Below, piece by piece: positions 1 to 6,427 of a DNA stretch of 10,469 bases; the first letter of the stretch is position 1, and each line of letters begins with the position of its first letter. Source of the DNA: Pseudomonadota bacterium. Its GTDB lineage: Bacteria > Desulfobacterota > Desulfobacteria > Desulfobacterales > RPRI01. The notes below the pieces were generated by a model that searched no databases, was not told the origin of the DNA, and was given only the letters and a program-made list of their open reading frames with translations. Location: assembly GCA_018830925.1 (NCBI GenBank), contig JAHJRK010000031.1, positions 1-10,469 of the forward strand. Direction: 5' to 3'. The position numbers were made by a program, and so were the translations under genes.

Positions 1-58
1 CTGGTGATGCGCCTATTCCGATAAGTCTGATTTCTTTTTTTATTTCATGATCGGGCAT
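1..58 (-). CDS. ptsI: PTS Enzyme I (phosphoenolpyruvate-protein phosphotransferase), N-terminal fragment cut by the window edge
   Basis: The minus strand starting at the ATG complementary to 56-58 encodes MPDHEIKKEIRLIGIGASP and then leaves the window. The 'GIGASPG' type opening is typical of Enzyme I, where a short lead-in is followed by I-x-G-I-x-A-S-P-G. Enzyme I takes phosphate from phosphoenolpyruvate onto a histidine and passes it to HPr in the cytoplasm. The gene starts 8 nt after the HPr stop codon, which is the usual ptsH-ptsI order and supports the call. Only 19 codons are visible, so neither the catalytic histidine nor any GAF domain (which would make it PtsP) can be checked. Confidence 0.72.
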   Translation of the reverse strand, partial: MPDHEIKKEIRLIGIGASP

Positions 59-66
59 GACGTTAA

Positions 67-321
67 TTATTCTCCAAACCCTTTTTCAACCAGAATTACA
101 ATATCATTTAATACATCCAGATCCGACTCATTGTCCGTTGCAAATGTTATCATGGTTCCCTTTGAGCAGCCGAGTGTAAGTATGTCAATTATGCTGGAAG
201 CATCCACTTTTTCGCTGTCTTTTATAATCCATATCTTGTCTTCAGCGCGCCCGGCAAGGGTTGCGATTTTTGCGGCCGCTCTTGCATGCAACCCAAGTTC
301 ATTTTTTATAATGACACTCAT
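67..321 (-). CDS. ptsH: HPr-family phosphocarrier protein
   Basis: This 84-residue cytoplasmic protein has the HPr active-site signature N-E-L-G-L-H-A-R, with the phosphate-accepting histidine at residue 12 and the conserved arginine at 14. A second HPr signature, D-A-S-S-I-I-D-I-L-T-L-G at 40-51, places Ser43 at the position of the regulatory Ser46 of classical HPr. HPr relays phosphate from Enzyme I, whose gene begins 8 nt downstream. The proline that normally follows H-A-R is alanine here. An in-frame ATG at 346-348 would add nine residues (93 aa); I prefer the ATG at 321 because HPr proteins usually have about 85 residues and start just before the first strand. Neither start has a convincing ribosome binding site. 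No sugar EII genes are visible, so the role may be regulatory rather than transport. Confidence 0.9.
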   Translation of the reverse strand: MSVIIKNELGLHARAAAKIATLAGRAEDKIWIIKDSEKVDASSIIDILTLGCSKGTMITFATDNESDLDVLNDIVILVEKGFGE

Positions 322-438
322 TAATAAACCGCAAGACTCTTTGTTCATAGAATCAGTAAATCATTCATAAGAAAGACGCTTTTAAATAAAGCCTTAAAGA
401 AGGAAAAAAGGCCAACTGTTCTTTTGGGCATTTTGAAC

Positions 439-496
439 CATTTGCGTGAAATATTAACAACACATACCGGCATTGTCAATGCGCAATCATTGACAT
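439..496. repeat. 58-bp direct repeat, copy A
   Basis: These 58 bases recur in the same orientation at 9942-9999 with 56 of 58 identities and no gap; the differences are T454/C9957 and C482/T9985. Similarity stops abruptly on both sides. The repeat contains a perfect dyad, TGTCAATG (474-481) and CATTGACA (488-495) with a 6-nt spacer, whose right arm ends in a consensus-like TTGACA. This copy lies about 80 bp upstream of the iclR start. It may be an operator/promoter module or a dispersed intergenic repeat; the sequence alone does not decide. Confidence 0.9.
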
Positions 497-507
497 TCTT
501 TTTTCCC

Positions 508-536
508 TTGACATCCATCTCCCCTCTTTATAAAAT
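508..536 (+). promoter_or_regulatory. Candidate sigma-70 promoter of the iclR-acyl-CoA operon
   Basis: TTGACA at 508-513 is a perfect -35 hexamer. TAAAAT at 531-536 follows after 17 bp and makes a good -10; an overlapping TATAAA at 529-534 would give 15 bp. Transcription would start near 543, about 35 nt before the iclR ATG and inside the palindrome at 534-551. Confidence 0.5.
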
Positions 537-551
537 ACCACATTTGGTATT
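534..551. promoter_or_regulatory. 18-bp palindrome at the iclR promoter, candidate IclR operator
   Basis: AATACCA (534-540) and TGGTATT (545-551) form perfect 7-bp arms around CATT. The site overlaps the -10 hexamer and the predicted start point. IclR-family proteins commonly repress their own promoters by binding short palindromes there. Assigning this site to the adjacent regulator is an inference. Confidence 0.45.
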
Positions 552-577
552 GATAATATCATATATGGTGCAACAAG

Positions 578-1366
578 ATGAAAATCAAATCAGACAGAGT
601 GCCCGCGGTCGAGCGGGCGATAGATGTGATCGAACTTATGGCGGCCAGTGAGAGAGAGCTTACCCTTTCGGAAATAATGGATATAATCTCCATCCCAAGG
701 CAGTCGCTTATCAGGATTCTGAATACGCTGTGCGACGGAGGGATTTTGGATAAAACTGGGAAAAGGGGCCATTACCGACTGGGCATGAAGCTTTTATATC
801 TTGGCAACCAGATGAAGGATAAAATTACCCTTCGTTCCATGGCCTGGCCGTTTATGAATGAACTATCATATAAAACGCGAAAAACCATAGAATTGTCCAC
901 CCTTGACCGGGACCAACTTATCCTGCTGGAACGAATCGAGGGAAGCGAGGGGGTTAACCTGTATTCACGGGTGGGAAGTGTTTACCCGTATTTTCATGCC
1001 GTCGGTGTGGGTAAGGTCTATCTGGCGCATATGGATCCAGAAAAGAGAAAAAACGTTTTAAGTAAAATTGGTCTTCCCCCCATAACCGAGCATACGATTA
1101 CCGATTTGAACGAATTGGAAGCAGAAGTGTCGATGGTTCAAAAAGACGGTTATGCCTTTGAAGACCAGGAACTGAGAATAGGGGTACGAAGAATCGCTGC
1201 GCCCATATTTGATTTCAGAAGCGAGCTGGCAGGCTGTATCGGCATCGCTGCCCCGATATTCAGTTTCAGCTCGAATGATAGGGATAAATTCGGAAAAATG
1301 GCCGTAGAAGCGGCCCAAAAAATATCAGACAAGCTGGGATTTAATTTGGCAACCAGGACGATTTGA
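578..1366 (+). CDS. IclR-family transcriptional regulator
   Basis: This 262-residue protein has the two-domain IclR layout. An N-terminal winged helix-turn-helix spans about residues 7-67; its recognition part I-P-R-Q-S-L-I-R-I-L-N-T-L is followed by the wing G-H-Y-R-L-G. The effector-binding domain covers about 80-255, with the family-typical 'PYFHAVGVGKVYLAHM' and 'GYAFEDQELRIGVRRIAAPIFD' stretches. IclR proteins bind DNA as dimers or tetramers and usually respond to small organic acids. The stop codon overlaps the TTG of the next gene, so it is the first gene of the operon it probably controls. The ATG at 578 has only a weak ribosome binding site, but the upstream ATG at 565 is out of frame. 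The effector is unknown; an acid or acyl derivative handled by the operon is a reasonable guess. Confidence 0.93.
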   Translation: MKIKSDRVPAVERAIDVIELMAASERELTLSEIMDIISIPRQSLIRILNTLCDGGILDKTGKRGHYRLGMKLLYLGNQMKDKITLRSMAWPFMNELSYKTRKTIELSTLDRDQLILLERIEGSEGVNLYSRVGSVYPYFHAVGVGKVYLAHMDPEKRKNVLSKIGLPPITEHTITDLNELEAEVSMVQKDGYAFEDQELRIGVRRIAAPIFDFRSELAGCIGIAAPIFSFSSNDRDKFGKMAVEAAQKISDKLGFNLATRTI

Positions 1367-2769
1367 CAAAGATGAGACCATTCTTCTCTCCTTCCAGTAT
1401 CGTTGTTTTCGGGGTGGGCAGTCAACCAAGAAACCTGGCAAAAAACATCGTTTCCAATTGTCTGTCCATGGGGTTTGAAGGCAAGATTTTCCCCGTAGGG
1501 AAAAGTTCCGGGACTGTCTGCGGAATGGACATCTTAACTGACCCCAAGGCTTTACCGGAAAACATCGATCTTGCGGTGATTCTTGTTCCAGCCGAGCGGG
1601 TTGCAGAAACACTGAATATTTGCGGAAGCAAGGGCATCCGCCATGCGATTATCTCGACCGGTGGGTACCGTGAATTCAAGGAGAGAAACAATTCTGCTGA
1701 AAACGATCTTCTTAAAACGGCAAGGCAACACAAAATTCGGTTTGTCGGACCAAACTGCATCGGAATTATAAATACAGGGTCCGGGCTTTGCACGCCGTTT
1801 AATCCGATCAATACAAAAAATTTCAAAAAAGGCCCTGTAAGCCTTATCGTTCAAAGCGGCGGTGTCGCCAACCAGGCCGCCCACTATTTCTCAGAGGAGC
1901 ATATAGGCTTTGCGAAAGTAATCAGCGCCGGTAACAAACTGGACATGGATGAGATCGATTTCATGGAATATCTCCAGGGTGACAAGGATACGGAACAGAT
2001 ACACCTTTATTTGGAAAGCATTGATGATGGCAGGAAATTGATGCGCATGGCCAAAAGATCGACAAAACCGGTTGTTCTGCTTAAGTCAAATGTGAGCCGG
2101 ACGGCATCAACTGTGGCCAAATCCCATACAGCGGCGCTTTCCAATAATGATCGTATTGTGGAAGGCGCCATTAAACAGGCGGGGATTATCCGAGTACAGA
2201 ACATTCACGAAATGACGGTTTGCGCAAAAGCACTTCGTTTGCCACCGCTTAAGGGCAACCGTCTCGTAGCCATATCCCTTTCCGGAGGCTTTTCAGTGAT
2301 TCTAGGCGACGCATGTGAAAAATATGGTTTTACATGTCCGGTGCTGCCTAATGCGCTTATTCGAAAAATTGAAAGCTTTCGGCGGGGCGCCGTGATTCGT
2401 ATGGCCAATCCGATGGATTTCGGCGATATTCATAGTATCAAGGCATTAATCTTTGCCTTAGAACAATGCCTGGCATTGGATGATATTGATGGAGCGGCCC
2501 TCTCTTTCATGTACGGCTCTGCCATGGCAAAAATGATAGGAGATGAGATTCGCCAGCCGGACAGGCTCCTGGACCTCCTGCAAGAGATCAGTGATGCTGC
2601 CGGCAAACCGATAGGGGTCAGCTTTTTTGCGGAACGACGCTATATCGAGCAGCTAAAGGCAATCAATTCCTTCCCGGTTTTCAACGATCCGGTGGAGAGC
2701 GTCCAGGCCCTGTCCATGTTGCGGGACAAAACGCTGAGAGAGAGAGTAATTGATGTATCGGAATTTTAA
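1363..2769 (+). CDS. ADP-forming acyl-CoA synthetase, alpha subunit (copy 1)
   Basis: This 468-residue protein has three domains of the ADP-forming acyl-CoA synthetase alpha subunit: an N-terminal CoA-binding Rossmann domain (about 1-135, with F-V-G-P-N-C-I-G-I-I-N at 127-137), a succinyl-CoA-ligase flavodoxin-like domain (about 155-290, with Q-S-G-G at 164-167), and a C-terminal ligase domain beginning near L-S-G-G (306-309). S-H-T at 254-256 places His255 at the phosphorylated histidine of archaeal synthetases, where S-H-T-G is usual; here it is followed by alanine. The reaction is acyl-CoA + ADP + Pi to acid + CoA + ATP and is reversible. The alpha subunit needs a beta ATP-grasp subunit, found here only at 5673. 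The TTG at 1363 overlaps the iclR stop; the ATG at 1372 is the alternative start. The end overlaps the next gene by 17 nt. Confidence 0.85.
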   Translation: MTKMRPFFSPSSIVVFGVGSQPRNLAKNIVSNCLSMGFEGKIFPVGKSSGTVCGMDILTDPKALPENIDLAVILVPAERVAETLNICGSKGIRHAIISTGGYREFKERNNSAENDLLKTARQHKIRFVGPNCIGIINTGSGLCTPFNPINTKNFKKGPVSLIVQSGGVANQAAHYFSEEHIGFAKVISAGNKLDMDEIDFMEYLQGDKDTEQIHLYLESIDDGRKLMRMAKRSTKPVVLLKSNVSRTASTVAKSHTAALSNNDRIVEGAIKQAGIIRVQNIHEMTVCAKALRLPPLKGNRLVAISLSGGFSVILGDACEKYGFTCPVLPNALIRKIESFRRGAVIRMANPMDFGDIHSIKALIFALEQCLALDDIDGAALSFMYGSAMAKMIGDEIRQPDRLLDLLQEISDAAGKPIGVSFFAERRYIEQLKAINSFPVFNDPVESVQALSMLRDKTLRERVIDVSEF

Positions 2770-3667
2770 GGAGATTGAAAATCAGGCAAAAAAAATGGGT
2801 CCGCTCAGAGCTGTGACCCTTTTCCCCGATGATCCGGACGTCATGCGGACCATGGCAGACGGGAAAAAGCTGGGGTTGATCGAGCCGATTCTTGTAGGAG
2901 CCAGATCCCGGATAGAAAAGGTTGCCAATGAGGTTTCCATGCCTCTTGCAGGGGTCGAAATTCTTGATCTGGATAATCCGCAAAGGGCGGCCGATCTTTG
3001 CATTGAGACTGTGGTAAACGGCAAGGCCTCGTTTATCATAAAGGGGAATATCCTGACCACCTACCTTTACCGTGCCCTGATTCGGACCACCGCTGAGCTG
3101 GCTCCGGACCAGACACCGTGCACCCTTTGTTTTCATCAGGTAAAAGGTATTGACAAGATTTTTGTGATTACAGACCCCGGTATAAACATCTTACCGAATG
3201 CGGAGACCAAACGAAAAATATTGACCAATGGAATCAATGTTCTGCATCACATGGGTTGTTCAAAACCGCGGGTGATGATTCTTGCGGCCCAGCGGATCGA
3301 CGGATTAAATTCAATTGCCATTAAAGACGCCATAACCATCCGCGAAACATGTTCGAGCGGCCCACGTGCTGACTTTAAAATATGCACAGCGAACAATCTA
3401 TACCCGACATTTCCGGATCACGGTACAGGCCGGGATACTTTTCCCGATCTTTTTTTGGTACCCAACCTGGAAACCGGCAACATTCTGGCCAAAAGCATCG
3501 ATCACCTGGGCGGCGGTATCCGCCAGTGCGTGACGGTGGGAGGAAACATTACAGTTTTGACGCCTTCCCGTTCGGATGGATATGCCGCCAGGATGATGAA
3601 CCTGGCCCTTGGGGTTGTTCTTTCATCATCATCGCTTCGGAGAGATCATGGCTCATCTGGATTTTGA
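2753..3667 (+). CDS. Phosphate acetyl/butyryltransferase-family protein, divergent copy
   Basis: This 304-residue protein has the phosphotransacylase fold: an opening with A-D-G-K-K-L-G-L-I-E-P-I-L-V-G (35-49), a central T-D-P-G-I-N-I-L-P (140-148), and a tail with F-L-V-P-N-L-E-T-G-N-I-L (234-245) that matches the Ptb 'VPDIEAGN' signature. Ptb enzymes swap CoA for phosphate on an acyl group. The highly conserved G-P-L-x-x-D-N-A motif and the following K-G-I-x-S-P-V-x-G motif, both intact in the next gene, are not recognisable here; the region reads G-P-R-A-D-F-K (203-209) and then departs. The substrate may therefore differ, or the protein may act with its neighbour. The ATG at 2753 follows a purine-rich stretch inside the end of the preceding gene; a TTG at 2750 is possible. 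It overlaps the next gene by 20 nt. Confidence 0.8.
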   Translation: MYRNFKEIENQAKKMGPLRAVTLFPDDPDVMRTMADGKKLGLIEPILVGARSRIEKVANEVSMPLAGVEILDLDNPQRAADLCIETVVNGKASFIIKGNILTTYLYRALIRTTAELAPDQTPCTLCFHQVKGIDKIFVITDPGINILPNAETKRKILTNGINVLHHMGCSKPRVMILAAQRIDGLNSIAIKDAITIRETCSSGPRADFKICTANNLYPTFPDHGTGRDTFPDLFLVPNLETGNILAKSIDHLGGGIRQCVTVGGNITVLTPSRSDGYAARMMNLALGVVLSSSSLRRDHGSSGF

Positions 3668-4520
3668 CGCTGTTCTAAAGACTGCCGCCACGAGAAAAAC
3701 AAAAACGATGATAGTTTGCGGCGACGACAGGAAGCCTGCGGTCAAGGCCGTTTTACAAGCCCGGGATATGGGCCTTGTCAAACCGATCTTCTGCGGGATC
3801 GGATTTTCGGAACTAAAAGCCGAAAGAGACCTTCTTTTCCCCGGTTTAAATACGACTGAAGCCCGCGGACAGTCCCTGAAAATGGTTTCTGACGGCGCGG
3901 CGGATATTTTTCTCGATACCGAGCAGCTCACCTGTGAATCTTTGCGATTGATTTCAGAGAATGGGTTGGTTAATGGGCGGATCACCAGTTACGTTAGTAT
4001 ATGCCAATTGCCGAAAGAAAACCGCTTAACCCTGCTGACCGATACGCTGGTCAATCCAGCGCCGGATCTCAAGGACAAAATTGCTATTCTGGGAAATGCG
4101 ATTTCCGTTGCCGCTGCGCTGGGAATTCAAGAACCGAAGATTGCCGCCCTGGCACCTCTGGAACTGGTCAACCCGGCCATCAGGTCCACCTTGGATGCCG
4201 CCGTTCTTTCAAAGATGTCTCAACGGGGTCAATTCGGAAAGGCGATTATTGAAGGGCCGCTGGCTATGGACAATGCCGAATCCGCATCTGCTGCCAGACA
4301 TAAGGGGATCAGGAGTCCGGTACCGGGTGATGTGGACATCTATTTTTTCCCGGATATTGAGTCCGCCGATATTACCGCTCAGTTTCTATCCCGGGTCTTC
4401 CGGGTAAGATTCGCGGGGATTTTGGCGGGTACTGGAATTCCCATCGTCGTGAAATCCCCCTTGGAGCGGGACGATGCGTGGCTTGTCAATATCGCACTGG
4501 CCGTACTGACGTGTATATGA
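3648..4520 (+). CDS. ptb: Phosphate butyryltransferase (phosphotransbutyrylase)
   Basis: This 290-residue cytoplasmic enzyme converts acyl-CoA plus phosphate to acyl-phosphate plus CoA. The key family motifs are intact: T-D-T-L-V-N-P-A-P (131-139), E-G-P-L-A-M-D-N-A (202-210), H-K-G-I-R-S-P-V-P-G-D-V-D (218-230), and F-P-D-I-E-S-A-D (234-241). Length matches the family (about 300). The ATG at 3648 has GGAGA 4 nt upstream and begins MAHLDFDAVL; an in-frame TTG at 3609 would add 13 unlikely residues. The stop codon overlaps the butyrate kinase start as ATGA, so the two are probably translationally coupled. The acyl substrate could be butyrate, a branched-chain acid or another short acid. Confidence 0.9.
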   Translation: MAHLDFDAVLKTAATRKTKTMIVCGDDRKPAVKAVLQARDMGLVKPIFCGIGFSELKAERDLLFPGLNTTEARGQSLKMVSDGAADIFLDTEQLTCESLRLISENGLVNGRITSYVSICQLPKENRLTLLTDTLVNPAPDLKDKIAILGNAISVAAALGIQEPKIAALAPLELVNPAIRSTLDAAVLSKMSQRGQFGKAIIEGPLAMDNAESASAARHKGIRSPVPGDVDIYFFPDIESADITAQFLSRVFRVRFAGILAGTGIPIVVKSPLERDDAWLVNIALAVLTCI

Positions 4521-5584
4521 AAATGTTTAGCATATTAGTGGTCAATATCGGATCCACATCAACCAAAGCCGCCATGTTTGGGAACCGGGAGTGCCTGTTC
4601 AAGGAAACGATCAACCATGCGCCTGACATAATAACGGGTCTTGACGGGTTTGGAGAATGGTTCCAGTTCCACCGGCAGGCAGTGGAAGGATTTTTAAAAA
4701 ATAATCGGAAAAAAATAAAACAGATGGATCTTGTGGTCAGTCGGGGAGGATTGACCCGTTCGATTCAGGCGGGAGCGTATCGAATAACGGACGCCATGTT
4801 GCATGACCTGCGCTCCGGTGAGTACGGGTGGCATCCGTGCAATGTGGGACCGGCGATTGCGCATGAGATAGCCAAGCGTTTCGGCGCGGAGGCCATTATA
4901 TACGATTCCCCGGTCTCGGATGAGATGATGCCGATAGCCAGATTTTCAGGTCTTAAGGATATCAAACGAGGTGCCGCCTTTCATGTGCTGAGCCAGAAAT
5001 CCGCAGCAAAAAGGGCGGCTTCGAAAATGAAATTGTCATACGGCAAAGCATCTTTTGTTGTCGCCCACATGGGCGGCGGCATAACGGTCTGCGCACACCA
5101 AAACGGAAGAATGATAGACGGTACACACGGATTGGGTGAAGGCTCCTTCACTCCCCAGCGGACGGGTTCGCTGCCCCTGCAGAGCATTATTCAACTCTGT
5201 TTTTCGGGTGGATATACGCAGAATGAACTCCACCGCGAACTCTTCGGGAAAGGTGGTGTCCATTCCTATTTAGCCACCCATGATGTTGCAGCCATCGAAG
5301 ATCGCGTCGCCAGGGGCGATCCCAATGCCGAACTTGTGCTAAGGGCCATGGGCTACCAGATCAGCAAGGAGATTGGGGCGATGGCCTCGGTACTGTCCGG
5401 CCGGGTGGATGCCGTTGTCCTTACCGGCAATCTCACCCGCGCAGAAACCGTGATGGATGAGATTCGCCAACGAATCTTGTTGCTTGCCCCTTTGCTGGTC
5501 TTCCATGGCGAAGATGAGTTGAAAGTTCTGGCTGCAGGAGGTGCAGCTGTTCTTAGACAAAAAGAAATCGTCAAAGAATATTAA
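4517..5584 (+). CDS. buk: Butyrate kinase
   Basis: This 355-residue enzyme belongs to the acetokinase (ASKHA) family and transfers phosphate between acyl-phosphate and ADP, yielding acid and ATP. N-I-G-S-T-S-T-K (10-17) is the first phosphate-binding loop, S-R-G-G (75-78) and H-M-G-G-G-I-T-V (184-191) are conserved nucleotide/phosphate elements, and D-G-T-H-G-L-G-E-G-S-F-T-P-Q-R-T-G-S-L-P (201-220) matches the butyrate-kinase version of the active-site loop. The C-terminal A-M-G-Y-Q-I-S-K-E-I-G-A-M-A and V-L-T-G-N-L segments are also characteristic. Length is exactly that of known Buk proteins. The ATG at 4517 overlaps the ptb stop (ATGA); an ATG at 4523 is a close alternative and a GTG at 4478 would add residues not seen in the family. 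The substrate range of Buk enzymes includes branched-chain acids. Confidence 0.93.
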   Translation: MKMFSILVVNIGSTSTKAAMFGNRECLFKETINHAPDIITGLDGFGEWFQFHRQAVEGFLKNNRKKIKQMDLVVSRGGLTRSIQAGAYRITDAMLHDLRSGEYGWHPCNVGPAIAHEIAKRFGAEAIIYDSPVSDEMMPIARFSGLKDIKRGAAFHVLSQKSAAKRAASKMKLSYGKASFVVAHMGGGITVCAHQNGRMIDGTHGLGEGSFTPQRTGSLPLQSIIQLCFSGGYTQNELHRELFGKGGVHSYLATHDVAAIEDRVARGDPNAELVLRAMGYQISKEIGAMASVLSGRVDAVVLTGNLTRAETVMDEIRQRILLLAPLLVFHGEDELKVLAAGGAAVLRQKEIVKEY

Positions 5585-5593
5585 AGGTGACCG

Positions 5594-5647
5594 ATGAAAA
5601 TTGTTTTTGCCGCACCGGGAAAGGCTTGGGGTTGGTGTAAAAGTTGA
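5594..5647 (+). CDS. 17-codon ORF between buk and the synthetase beta gene, possibly a gene remnant
   Basis: The ATG lies 9 nt after the buk stop and encodes MKIVFAAPGKAWGWCKS. AAGGTG at 5584-5589 is a plausible ribosome binding site. The first dozen residues look like the opening of a longer soluble protein (a beta strand followed by A-A-P-x-x-A-W-G). From memory this resembles the N-terminus of some D-2-hydroxyacid dehydrogenases, but that is weak. It could be the stub left after a deletion between buk and the beta gene, or a chance ORF. Confidence 0.25.
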   Translation: MKIVFAAPGKAWGWCKS

Positions 5648-5672
5648 AATTGATGTAAAATAAGGAGCGAAA

Positions 5673-6353
5673 ATGGAGATAATCGATAAGGCGATAAAAA
5701 GGGGGCAAACCAATCTATCCGAATATGAATCCAAACGGTTACTGGCTGACTACGGCATTCCGGTGACAAGGGAAGCATTGGTTGGAAACAGCGAAAGCCT
5801 CATGGAAGCCATAAAAAAAATAGGTTTTCCCGTTGTTTTAAAAGGTTGTTCGCCGGATATCGCCCACAAAACTGAAAAAGGCCTTATCCATGTGGACATT
5901 AGAAACGAGAATGAGGCACTGGCTGCCTTTAAAGCAATCATCGCAGGAATGAACGGAACTGAAAATTCTGTTTTGGTGCAGGAAATGATCCGGGGAAAAA
6001 GGGAACTGGTAGCCGGCTTGATCCGTGATCCCCAGTTCGGTCCGTGCGTCATGTTCGGGCTTGGAGGGATATTTACCGAAGTTTTAAACGACGTCTGTTT
6101 TCGGGTAGCCCCCTTGGAAGAATTCGACGCGCAGGAAATGATGCAGGAAATCAAAGGGCATAAGATACTGGGCGCCGTCCGTGGGATGGAAGCTGTTGAC
6201 CTGGAGATGCTGGCAGATATCCTGATCACCATAGGAAAAATCGGCATGGAAAATGAAAAGATCGGGGAGATCGATATTAATCCGCTGATCATAACAGGGA
6301 ACAAACCCGTTGCGGTGGATGCCCTGATTGTGCTGGGTTCATCCCGGGCGTAA
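5673..6353 (+). CDS. ADP-forming acyl-CoA synthetase, beta subunit (ATP-grasp)
   Basis: This 226-residue protein is a stand-alone ATP-grasp domain of the acetate/acyl-CoA ligase beta type and matches the length of archaeal beta subunits (about 230). The start S-E-Y-E-S-K-R-L-L-A-D-Y-G-I-P-V (16-31) is typical. S-P-D-I-A-H-K-T-E-K-G (60-70) carries His65 at the position of the second phosphorylated histidine. R-D-P-Q-F-G-P-C-V-M-F-G-L-G-G-I-F-T-E (107-125) and E-I-D-I-N-P-L (198-204) are the nucleotide/metal-binding signatures. It binds ADP/ATP and exchanges phosphate with the alpha subunit. AAGGAG at 5661-5666 gives a strong ribosome binding site. It is the only beta gene in the window, so it may serve both alpha copies; the nearest is 74 nt downstream. 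Confidence 0.92.
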   Translation: MEIIDKAIKRGQTNLSEYESKRLLADYGIPVTREALVGNSESLMEAIKKIGFPVVLKGCSPDIAHKTEKGLIHVDIRNENEALAAFKAIIAGMNGTENSVLVQEMIRGKRELVAGLIRDPQFGPCVMFGLGGIFTEVLNDVCFRVAPLEEFDAQEMMQEIKGHKILGAVRGMEAVDLEMLADILITIGKIGMENEKIGEIDINPLIITGNKPVAVDALIVLGSSRA

Positions 6354-6427
6354 AAAAAGGCCATTTGCAGCGGAAAATTATTTAACGACCGATGTAAAAT
6401 GCAACTTGAAAATAAAAAGGAATTTTA

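Noticed and set aside
469..484. GGCA-N8-TGC spacing resembling a sigma-54 promoter inside repeat copy A
   Set aside because: The -24/-12 consensus is only partly met, copy B loses the -12 GC, no enhancer-binding activator is present, and a better sigma-70 promoter lies at 508-536.
5750..6364. A 204-codon open frame on the minus strand
   Set aside because: It is the antisense shadow of the ATP-grasp beta subunit gene.
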